A stretch of 32,407 nucleotides of DNA from Apostichopus parvimensis. Lineage: Eukaryota > Echinodermata > Holothuroidea > Aspidochirotida > Stichopodidae. Positions 20,901 through 26,446 of this stretch are shown piece by piece (position 1 is the stretch's first letter; every line of letters begins with the position of its first letter). A program made the translations under genes and the position numbers. Location of the stretch: positions 190,717 to 223,123 of the forward strand of contig KN882567.1 of NCBI GenBank assembly GCA_000934455.1. Reading direction: 5' to 3'. The notes beneath the pieces are model-generated. The model was not told the DNA's origin. It did no database searches and saw only the letters and a list, made by a program, of their open reading frames with translations.

Positions 20901-23900
20901 AGATGATATACATAAATTTGTCTTGGGACCAAATGCGGCCGTGGGTGTGCATTGTGACCCATAGTACAAAATGCAAATGGCTTTACTGTATATAGCAACT
21001 GAGAGTAAGCCTCACTTGATGTTTACTAAAGATGTGTTTTTTTTACCGAATTTGGAATTCAAAGGATGATGTAATTGTGCAACAATAGGTCCAAGGAGCA
21101 CAGCCAGCAGGGAATCGACATATTCTGTCTCTTTGATAGGACAGTTAGTCCCATTGGTTTGTAACATGCTAGTACAATGTGTAGTACAGAACGACTTAGT
21201 GCCTTAGCAAGCAACTGTTGCCATAGTTACAGTTACCCAAGTGTGTGAGGACTTAAAAGTGCTCTTTGGAGTGATCTTTTTGTGATTCGTTCTTCTCTTT
21301 TTCATTCCCTTTTCTGACAGTGACCACAGTGCCAGCATCCATTCAGGCAACCACAACCAGTGCAGTCAGCAATCCCGCTCCACCCACCAGTAACCATCCA
21401 TCATCTAGTCCAACATCCCCAGCACCTCCTGTTAGTTCTTCAATGGTGAGTAAATCCAGCACTCCCCCACCAGTAACCCTCCCTCCATTATTCAGTCCAA
21501 TACCCTCACCATGTCACACCAGGTCCTCACTGGTAAGTGAAGCCAGCACCCACCCTCCACCCTCCATCATCTAGTCCCACATCACTAGCACCTCCCAACT
21601 AAACTTTCCTCAGCATAATTAAAAGTCACAAAATTATGTTAAGTACCCTATATTGTAAAATGGTCTAGCACACTGGCATTATTGGAACATATAAATAGTG
21701 TACCACACCAACATTGACAAAGTCTTAACTGTCATATTTTTGCTACACAAGCATAAACCTAGTCAGACACAAATGGGAAATATCTAATTATTACAACATA
21801 TTATAGTTTTCAAAGGTTAATTATGTTACATTTCTTGTTGCCTACTTTGATACTTAACTCCCATAACAATGTACAACTTTGGTTAGCTTGACAATGGAAC
21901 TTTGTTTTCAAATATTATAAGTAATAAACCAAACTTTGCTTAAAATTTTCTCCAATTTGCTTTTTGCATGTAATGAATAGTGATATGAAAACAGCATCTA
22001 GGATAACAAAATGTGGTAAAGTCCTTCATAGTTGTTTATCAATTCACTCGTTACTTTATTAAGACGATGAGGTAATAGATATACCATCTTCATCTTTGAC
22101 CATCTCCAGAAATAAGAATGAAACATGAAGAAGAGTGGATCTACCTGTTCTCAATGTCCCATGGGATTTGAGGAAAATCTTTCCTGAAATATTTTAAATT
22201 GCTCGTTACTGCTTAGAGATTTAATCTTGGTGCTTGTTTTGAGGGATACTAACTTTCTCTATGTGTTTCTGACCCTGACTGCACATTTCGAAAATACAAC
22301 AAGAGTATCAGATGTTTAACAGGTCTGTAGAGACTGAATAAAGGACTTGTGAGAGACTAAATGAAGGCTTCGGTTCTATCCATTGCTGTGTACACCATCT
22401 GTTCACTGTGTGATACTAAACAATTCCTCTCTCTTCACTTGCAGATCCTCTCTTATGCAAATGGTAGTCCAATGAGCTTTAGCCCCACCTCTTTCCCTTT
22501 GTTCACATCACCGGTGGCCACGCCAAGGAACACACCCAGGTCAACGCCGATCCCGAAATGGAACGTCCCTCTGATATCGTTAGATGAGAGTGTCGACTAT
22601 CAAATGATGGCCGGTGAGTCACCTTAATGTTTCAAACTGGTTTCTATACAAGTCCTAATACAGCCCTATAAAGCCCTAAACCTTACCTTAATACAAGTCT
22701 ATACTGAGTTTTGAAATATTTTGTGTCATTTGACGAAATTATGAGATTAATAAAACTCTCAACTCTTTGAGGGAACTCCTCTCTACCATGTTCACAAGAT
22801 ACGAGAAAGAAAGAAGTAAACGACACGGAATCCTTCCTGTTTGATATTGGCGTTCAGCCTAGTAACAGTCTCTCTCTCGCTTATCACTGTTGGTGGCAAG
22901 GAATTATCAAAGTGTGGGAGAAGTTGATTCATTGCTGCCCCTCCTCTAGTCCTGGACTTGATGCGACAATCCTCTGGAATTGCATTAACACTATGACCAT
23001 TGAACCAAACAGAATGTTTTGAGAAATCCAGATTTGTTTTAGCAGTAGAACATTGCTTCATTTCAAAGTTGTTTTATACTTCACAATGTTCAGTTTAGAA
23101 CCAGAGTTGTCTACCTAACATACATGGCATTTTCAAAGATTATTGTCTGCAGTAGTATGTTGCCTAGCTGTGAGAAATTAGCAGAAAGATATTCAGCTGT
23201 TTGCCCACAAGGAAGCATTAAAAAGTTTTACATTTCATAAAATAGTTCCAGCAAGAACTATGTGACTACCAAGATGAGTTTCTAACCTTGACTAGAGGAC
23301 TAGTTTGTCCTGCATGCACTTAGAGCCCTACTTTCGGAAACTGGTGTTTTTCCCAATCATCCTTTTTGACGTTTTTCTTCCCCATGCCTGCTCCGTCTAC
23401 AGGTGTATTCTACTTTTCATGCATTATATATCACTAATACTAAATATTTTTGCGTTTGATGAACCTCTGTCATTTTTACTACATCGTCTTTTCAGTTTTG
23501 TGGAATGTGAGAGAATAACTGGTTGATTTTTGGTTTTTTAATTGCAGGGCTGTTGCCAAGCAGTGCTGTGGAAGAACATGCTCTTTTGCATTCTGAAAGT
23601 GAGTAAATCACACAACTTTAATGATTTAGATTATCAAACTAGGAAGTATAGTATGATCTAAAATCTGTCATGATCCTTTACATACAGCCTAACAAGTATT
23701 AGAATAGCCTAGCTGTTGGATTTCTCATACATTCAGCCTATCCAGTAATGGAATGGCCAAAATGTCTTGTACCTCCAGCCTATCTAGTGATAAAATAGCC
23801 AACCTGTCTCATGCTTCTAGCCTAACCAGTTTGAGAATACAATAAAAGGTGTTGTACCTCTAGCCTAGACAGTAATAGATTAGTGTAGATGTCGGAAGAC

Positions 23901-24702
23901 ATGTAAGATTTCACATACTTCCACTCTTACTATTAAAAAATAGTCCCATGTGGGGTGACTTGTATGACTAGCCTAACAAGTATTAGAATAGCCTAGCTAT
24001 TGGATTTCTTATACATTCAGCCAACCAGTAATGGAATGGCCAAAATGTCTTGTACCTCCAGCCTATCTAGTGATAAAATAGCCAAACTGTCTTGTGCTTC
24101 TAGCCTAACCAGTTTGAGAATACAATAAAAAGTCTTGTACCTCTAGCCTAGACAGTAATAGATTAGTGTAGATGTCGGAAGACATGTAAGATTTCACATA
24201 CTTCCACTCTTACTATTAAAAAATAGTCCCATGTGGGGTGACTTGTATGACCAGCCTAATAACTATTAGAATAGCCTAGCTGTTGGATGTCTATACATTC
24301 AGCCTAACAAGTGATCGCAATATGCTACGTATGTGTCCAACGACATATCATTTTTAAGTGGAGAAAAAGTGAAGAAAACTTGGTGCCATTTCCTCAACGA
24401 TTTATTGTTAGCGTGACATGACATGTCTGCTCAAATTGATCAAAAGGTTCCTAGGATTCAAGAATTTCCAGGAGATCACCTATGAATTTATGTCACTTCT
24501 AGCAGAGAATGCTCAGTACTCAACTTAACATGTATTGCAAATATTGCTCTAGCTATGATTGTCTTCTCTTTAGTTGATGATATTATCAAGTAAAATGTGA
24601 AATTTCATATTGTCTCGACTAGACCGATTTGTGCCAGTGAGTATTACCGAGTCCATGGAGACGGGAGGCGGGTCCAGTGTGCCGACGACCCCCACCAAAT
24701 GA
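8886..24702 (+). CDS. Nine-exon 3' portion of an unrecognised, probably nuclear, Ser/Thr/Pro-rich protein
   Basis: Join of 8886-8978, 12275-12580, 16026-16208, 18843-18985, 20691-20886, 21321-21445, 22445-22613, 23548-23598 and 24623-24702. Each exon has an AG acceptor and a GT donor (gtaaga, gttagt, gtaata, gtgagt and similar). The phases fit at every junction (1,1,1,0,1,0,1,1), and the frame stays open for 447 residues to a TGA. That is the main evidence, since no homology search was possible. The sequence is mostly low-complexity: basic KRVKR (residues 82-86), an acidic Ser-rich patch (94-105), seven prolines, a Ser/Thr/Pro linker, and a Ser-Pro/Thr-Pro block with TPRNTPRSTPIPKW. No enzymatic domain, signal peptide or membrane segment is visible. 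The 5' end is missing because the first exon opens in mid-codon. I infer the disordered tail of a transcriptional or nuclear regulator. The long tail of an RFX7-type factor was considered, but only on general resemblance, so no symbol is given. Confidence 0.8.
9635..9706 (+). repeat. GCAATGCTAT/GCAAT microsatellite
   Basis: About fourteen 5-bp units alternate GCAAT and GCTAT (read as GCAATGCTAT and GCAATGCAAT). Both strands are open in some frames only because the repeat has no stop codon. It sits in intron 1. Confidence 0.85.
10011..10387 (+). repeat. 32-bp minisatellite, 12 copies, each around a TGAATATTCA palindrome
   Basis: The consensus unit is CACTGTCTTCTCATGAATAT followed by TCACTAGCATAA. 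Twelve units can be laid out; units 2, 3 and 9 are slightly short and units 2, 3 and 4 the most diverged. Nine units keep ATGAATATTC exactly. Within it TGAATATTCA is self-complementary, and the word matches the palindromic POU class III (Brn2-type) binding motif as I know it. The array lies in intron 1 of the gene. Confidence 0.9.
12275..12580 (+). CDS. Exon 2 (306 nt, residues 31-132)
   Basis: The acceptor is CTTTGACTTTACAG and the donor CAAG|GTTAGT. This is the longest coding exon found and is markedly more GC-rich than its flanks. In order it encodes a segment with ELVSAAAGELENMQYYAFNN, then LTNSIAIRRSFPG, a glycine stretch, the basic cluster MKRVKR (81-86) followed by NSSTISSADEDGESIDGDG (87-105), and a Ser-rich end with GRSPANSISSHGS. 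KRVKR resembles a monopartite nuclear localisation signal, and RNSS after it resembles a basophilic kinase site; both are motif-level guesses. The ATG at 12280 is internal, because the open frame joins smoothly from exon 1, although its ATGGGG context could be mistaken for a start. A G-rich tract lies 57 nt past the donor. Confidence 0.88.
12637..12716 (+). repeat. Intronic G-run cluster just after exon 2
   Basis: About ten runs of three or more G occur in 80 nt, starting 57 nt after the donor at 12581. Spacers are short (GGGAGGGCAGGGTGTGGG type), so several G-quadruplex registers are possible. Intronic G runs near donors are known hnRNP F/H-binding splicing enhancers; the role here is inferred from position only. 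Confidence 0.65.
13128..13303 (+). repeat. Degenerate 32-bp tandem repeat (ACCAGGGAACCAGTCACA type)
   Basis: The word ATACCAGGGAACCAGTCACA plus GGATGGTGTTTTC repeats. Two adjacent copies at about 13227-13291 are nearly identical. Diverged copies occur upstream (ATACCATGGTACCAGTCACA, 13129-13148) and a truncated one downstream. The overlapping 77-codon frame is repetitive for this reason and is not a gene. Confidence 0.75.
15481..15592 (+). other. Long hairpin of pre-miRNA size inside intron 2
   Basis: The 5' arm (15481-15527) and 3' arm (15553-15591) pair through TACAT, CGAAAA, TTGGTTGATACTAT, CAAAAGT and AATT. Two single mismatches, small bulges near C-CC and one 6-nt bulge interrupt the stem, and the loop is about 25 nt. 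The size, the imperfect pairing and a nearly continuous stretch of about 22 bp resemble a microRNA precursor. It could equally be a fold-back element in an AT-rich region. I recognise no known miRNA seed. Confidence 0.55.
16026..16208 (+). CDS. Exon 3 (183 nt, residues 133-193)
   Basis: The acceptor is TTTCGCTTCCAG and the donor GGAG|GTAATA. It starts and ends in phase 1. It encodes a polar segment that includes ASPMEPTQNIVPIKHQRTSE and SSIRPLKISPKIEPG and ends in SCCLPNGIHQG. PLKISPKIEPG has alternating Lys and Pro with Ser-Pro, typical of disordered regulatory regions with phosphorylation or sumoylation motifs; no site is proven. Its base composition is GC-richer than the surrounding intron. 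An overlapping antisense open frame exists but lacks support. Confidence 0.85.
16209..18842 (+). other. Intron 3 (2.6 kb), phase 1
   Basis: It runs from GTAATA to the acceptor ACTTTCTCACCAG. It contains a pyrimidine-rich stretch at about 16819-16930 and an unusually CpG-rich patch at 17100-17950. Inside that patch, TCTCGGT and ACCGAGA around 17218-17234 form a short hairpin. No further exon was recognised. Confidence 0.65.
17100..17950. other. CpG-rich patch inside intron 3
   Basis: By eye, CpG dinucleotides are frequent here. I count about eight in 17641-17700 and about five each in 17341-17400 and 17581-17640, against none or one per 60-base line in most of the window. No tandem repeat or long open frame explains it. 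It could be an unmethylated regulatory island, an internal promoter, or inserted DNA of different origin; I cannot choose from sequence alone. Confidence 0.5.
18843..18985 (+). CDS. Exon 4 (143 nt, residues 194-241)
   Basis: The acceptor is ACTTTCTCACCAG and the donor CTTG|GTGAGT, a strong consensus. It starts in phase 1 and ends in phase 0. It encodes DHSNSLQGAVTTISNQHAVS and AFVQASSSHADAGPLADFVQ, then LVCHQDRL. The stretch from AVSAFVQ to PLADFVQLV could form short helices with hydrophobic faces, making it a possible interaction segment in an otherwise polar region; this is inference only. The open reading frame is short, so the support comes from both splice sites and phase agreement with exons 3 and 5. 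Confidence 0.78.
19930..20077 (+). repeat. GGTGACTTATATATTAAT short-unit array ending in TA repeats
   Basis: At least five copies of a unit near GGTGACTTATATATTAAT, 16 to 20 bp long, are interrupted by a (TA)n stretch and end with another TATTAATGGTGACT at 20064-20077. It adjoins the 40-bp array that begins at 20134. Confidence 0.75.
20134..20276 (+). repeat. 40-bp tandem repeat, 3.6 copies
   Basis: Copies begin at 20134, 20174, 20214 and 20254 with a period of exactly 40 bp. The consensus is GGTCAAAAGTGCCATATATG then GCTGCCAGTACTGGTTAAAC. Copies 1 and 3 share GCGCCA where 2 and 4 have GTGCCA, so the array looks like a duplicated 80-bp dimer. Confidence 0.85.
20679..20696 (+). promoter_or_regulatory. 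Juxtaposed acceptor and donor (TTTTACAG|GTGAGA)
   Basis: The acceptor at the start of exon 5 is followed at once by GTGAGA, so the boundary reads CAG|GTGAGA. This is the arrangement of recursive splice sites, where a reconstituted donor can be used again after the first splice. If used that way, exon 5 would be skipped. This is inferred from the sequence only; ordinary inclusion of exon 5 is the simpler reading. Confidence 0.4.
20691..20886 (+). CDS. Exon 5 (196 nt, residues 242-306)
   Basis: The acceptor is GATGTTTTACAG and the donor GCAG|GTTAGT. It starts in phase 0 and ends in phase 1. It begins VRAGLELSATGSASKIAGFI, continues through PSTMLPPPPPPPVARPIAIA (a run of seven prolines) and ends with a polar Asn/Gln/Ser segment. 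Polyproline followed by VARP is a typical ligand shape for SH3, WW or EVH1 domains; whether it is used is unknown. The CCTCCTCCGCCG tract is a short coding microsatellite. The exon itself begins with GTGAGA directly after CAG, so the acceptor is also a good donor sequence, noted as a separate site. Confidence 0.85.
20887..21320 (+). other. Intron 5 (434 bp), phase 1
   Basis: This is the shortest intron of the gene, from GTTAGT to CCTTTTCTGACAG with a pyrimidine-rich 3' end. No repeat or embedded gene is visible. Confidence 0.75.
21321..21445 (+). CDS. Exon 6 (125 nt, residues 307-348), Ser/Thr/Pro linker
   Basis: The acceptor is CCCTTTTCTGACAG and the donor AATG|GTGAGT. It starts in phase 1 and ends in phase 0. 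It encodes VTTVPASIQATTTSAVSNPA, then PPTSNHPSSSPTSPAPPVSS and SM. This is an almost pure Thr/Ser/Pro/Ala linker with no fold and several Ser-Pro sites. The 3' end of this exon, together with its donor, is the first copy of a tandem repeat that continues into the intron and supplies a second donor 87 nt later in the same frame. The exon may therefore have a long form ending at 21532. Confidence 0.82.
21385..21600 (+). repeat. About 2.5 tandem copies of an 80-87 bp unit spanning exon 6, its donor and intron 6
   Basis: Aligned landmarks recur: CAGTAACCATCCATCATC, CAGTAACCCTCCCTCC and CCCTCCATCATC; AGTCCAACATCCCCAGC, AGTCCAATACCCTCACC and AGTCCCACATCACTAGC; and AATGGTGAGTAAATCCAGCA against ACTGGTAAGTGAAGCCAGCA. 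The AGTC landmark sits at 21407, 21494 and 21573. Copies are diverged, so the duplication is not recent. Confidence 0.75.
21446..21532 (+). CDS. Possible 87-nt extension of exon 6 by a second donor
   Basis: From the first donor the frame continues open for exactly 29 codons to a second strong donor, CACTG|GTAAGT, at 21533. The added peptide begins VSKSSTPPPVTLPPLFSPIP and ends SPCHTRSSL, the same Ser/Thr/Pro style as exon 6. Both forms leave phase 0, so exon 7 would be read correctly either way. The GTAAGT donor is at least as good as GTGAGT. Beyond it the frame closes at a TAG after 14 more codons. Confidence 0.45.
21446..22444 (+). other. Intron 6 (999 bp, or 912 bp from the second donor), phase 0
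   Basis: The intron begins with the repeat carrying the second donor. The remainder is AT-rich unique sequence up to the acceptor TCTTCACTTGCAG. No other exon is visible. Confidence 0.7.
22445..22613 (+). CDS. Exon 7 (169 nt, residues 349-404), Ser/Thr-Pro block
   Basis: The acceptor is TCTTCACTTGCAG and the donor GCCG|GTGAGT. It starts in phase 0 and ends in phase 1. It encodes ILSYANGSPMSFSPTSFPLF, then TSPVATPRNTPRSTPIPKWN, then VPLISLDESVDYQMMA. Six Ser-Pro or Thr-Pro pairs fall within about 28 residues, and the TPRxTPRxTPIPKW rhythm is followed by a more hydrophobic, probably ordered tail. This is the most distinctive and least degenerate-looking part of the protein and the best probe for finding the family. 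Repeated Thr-Pro-Arg suggests proline-directed kinase targets or a docking segment; that is inference. Confidence 0.9.
22614..23547 (+). other. Intron 7 (934 bp), phase 1
   Basis: It runs from GTGAGT to the acceptor TTTTTTAATTGCAG. It contains an 89-codon open frame on the minus strand (22792-23061) that I could not connect to any family or splice sites. No tandem repeat is visible. Confidence 0.65.
23548..23598 (+). CDS. Exon 8 (51 nt, residues 405-421)
   Basis: The acceptor is GGTTTTTTAATTGCAG and the donor GAAA|GTGAGT. It starts and ends in phase 1. It completes the Gly codon of exon 7 and encodes LLPSSAVEEHALLHSE, so the combined run over the junction reads DYQMMAGLLPSSAVEEHALL. The exon is small, but both splice sites match consensus and the phase fits both neighbours. 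The stretch is moderately amphipathic and continues the ordered-looking tail of exon 7. Confidence 0.8.
23599..24622 (+). other. Intron 8 (1.0 kb), phase 1, largely made of a higher-order repeat
   Basis: Donor GTGAGT; acceptor TATTGTCTCGACTAG. About 60 percent of the intron is the 284-bp repeat described separately. The remainder is unique AT-rich sequence. Confidence 0.75.
23686..24310 (+). repeat. 284-bp higher-order tandem repeat, 2.2 copies, built from about 43-bp AGCCTA subunits
   Basis: The long unit starts at 23686, 23970 and 24253 (last copy about 57 bp). Within copy 1, AGCCTA-initiated subunits begin at 23686, 23735, 23777, 23819 and 23862, with lengths 49, 42, 42, 43 and 108 bp. 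The subunits differ from each other far more than the 284-bp copies do, so an older short-unit array was later duplicated as a block, the same logic as satellite higher-order repeats. Confidence 0.88.
24623..24702 (+). CDS. Exon 9, terminal coding exon (residues 422-447 and stop)
   Basis: The acceptor is TATTGTCTCGACTAG. The first two bases complete an Asn codon begun in exon 8. It encodes RFVPVSITESMETGGGSSVP and TTPTK, then TGA at 24700-24702. The tail is short, polar and Gly/Ser/Thr-rich. Two oddities lower confidence that this is the only C-terminus. A strong donor sequence CCA|GTGAGT sits only 14 nt into the exon (24637). The stop codon also lies inside a perfect 16-bp palindrome next to an imperfect duplication of the exon end. 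Either could mean that other transcripts splice on to a different 3' end. Confidence 0.68.
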
Positions 24703-24754
24703 TGGTTAACCATCAGGGAGGGTCCAGTGTACCAACAAATGCCCACCTATGATG
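24670..24754 (+). repeat. Imperfect 50-bp-offset duplication and palindrome around the stop codon
   Basis: GGGTCCAGTGT at 24670-24680 recurs at 24720-24730, and CCCACC followed by ATGATG recurs at about 24691-24704 and 24742-24754. Between them TGATGGTTAACCATCA (24700-24715) is a perfect palindrome that starts with the stop codon. Confidence 0.7.
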
Positions 24755-24878
24755 ACTGGTGACTGCGACCATAAAAGCGTTTTTAAATTGTGGTAGGAAA
24801 AGACACTCCGATCGACCACAGCTGACAAGTTACTTAAAATTCGGTGAGGATGCGCTTGCCCGTTGTAAGTAAGACGAG

Positions 24879-24945
24879 TCAGAGAAAGGGAGAGAACTGA
24901 GAGGGAGTGAGATCTCCCGGAGAGAGAGAGGCAGAGAGAGGGGTA
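24879..24945 (+). repeat. GA-rich microsatellite-like tract
   Basis: AGAGAAAGGGAGAGAA, GAGAGGGAGTGAGA and GAGAGAGAGGCAGAGAGAGG segments form a purine tract interrupted by a short CTCCCGG. It lies in the probable 3' UTR. Confidence 0.7.
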
Positions 24946-26440
24946 GCCCAGAGCAGGCAAGGTAGAGATGATGCATGGGACCAAGAGAAATGATGGCTGA
25001 GAAACTATACGCAGAGATACACAGGGAATACATCGGATTTTACCTTGCTTCACTTAAGAATTTTACGAAATTTTTTATTCCCTTTTTTATTAGTAAGTTA
25101 ATAAACCAAAATAGAAACTATTTAATATTTATAACAGGTTTGCCAAAAATACACAGAATTATATCAAAAAAAGAAAAAAGAAGTTTTACTCAAGCAGGAA
25201 AGGAAAATTGAAGGGTTTTTGTTATAAACAATCTCATAAGACCACCACCCCCCAGATTCCTGTGTAGAGATACTCAGAAAACCCAAAAAAGAAAGGAAAT
25301 TTTATTTTCTATTTTATTCTTTCATTTGAAATATTTCACAGTAGTAATCTGAGCGTGGCTTTAGTGCTGCTGTTTTAAATATAGTGCAAGCAGGGTCAAA
25401 GGTCGTCAGTGGTCAGAACAGACAGTCAATCCCAACGACCCTGTATTCGGGACAAGACATAACCCTACGTGAAATGAAATCCTGATCATGTGTCCCTTCT
25501 CGCACATGCGTGAAGAGTTAATAGAAATAGATAACAGAATTCTCTGCCTACTGCAGACACTCGATGAAAAAAACGCGACCTTTTTTCGGAAGTCGAAACA
25601 GCTTCAGAAGAGTTTTCGACAGTGTCTGGGACAGTGACAATTCCACAAAGTTGACAACGTTAAAGAGCATCCCTGCTTTACTATATGGAGTTTTACTGCA
25701 GGAAAACTCCAAACTTCACATCTATCAGGATAGTGGTCACATGACAATGATGTCAGTTGTTCAGTGACCATTAAATGTACTTACAAAGAAAAACAGAAGA
25801 AGCTATAGGGGTGAATGTGGCCACTTTTCTTGATGGTTAGTAGTAGCATTCTGTTAAATTTTTTATACCATTATATTTATTGCGAAGAAAAGGATTTTGC
25901 AAAAATTTGAATCTGGCAGGTGGATTGAACAGAAAGCGTTTTTCAACCTTAAATTTGATCCGAACTGGTTTTGAATTTATGTGTGATCAATGCAGTTAGT
26001 GTAGTGTGGAATTTGAGTACATTTTCAACACCTACTTTACTGCTTTTTGTGAACCTATTATTAAGTATTATTAAGTCTACAGAGTGTGGTATTTTTGCCA
26101 TAATATTTCATATAAAAAGGGGGAAAAATTAATCGTGGTCATTTCCGTTAAGCTTCTCTTTTAAGAGTCGAGGTTAAGTGAAAATAAGGTAATAGACTAT
26201 AAAAAGGGGGGGGGGAGCACTTTTTACAAAGTCTCTGTGAGTGTTGAAGTGAATTTTTCAGGGGGCAAGTTTTTTTAAAAGAAAACTTGGAAGGTGTAAG
26301 GAGTTGAGTACTTTGAGGTCTTTCTGAGAAAGTGTCGTGGTTGAACTTTTTTTAAGGCTTGGTTTATAAAACAAAAAAACCTTATTTATGGTTCCAAGCT
26401 GTTGTATATATATTTGAGTAGAAAGCGCTGCATGACTGTA

Positions 26441-26446
26441 AATAAA
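26441..26446 (+). terminator. Candidate polyadenylation signal AATAAA
   Basis: GTAAATAAAG stands at the end of an AT-rich stretch and is followed within about 35 nt by a TG-rich segment (ATTGCTGTAATTCTGT), the usual arrangement for cleavage and polyadenylation. An earlier AATAAA at 25100 is an alternative. Confidence 0.5.

Noticed and set aside
25564-25767. 67-codon frame in the 3' UTR
   Set aside because: It is isolated, starts in a poly-A context after many upstream ATGs, and has no recognisable features.
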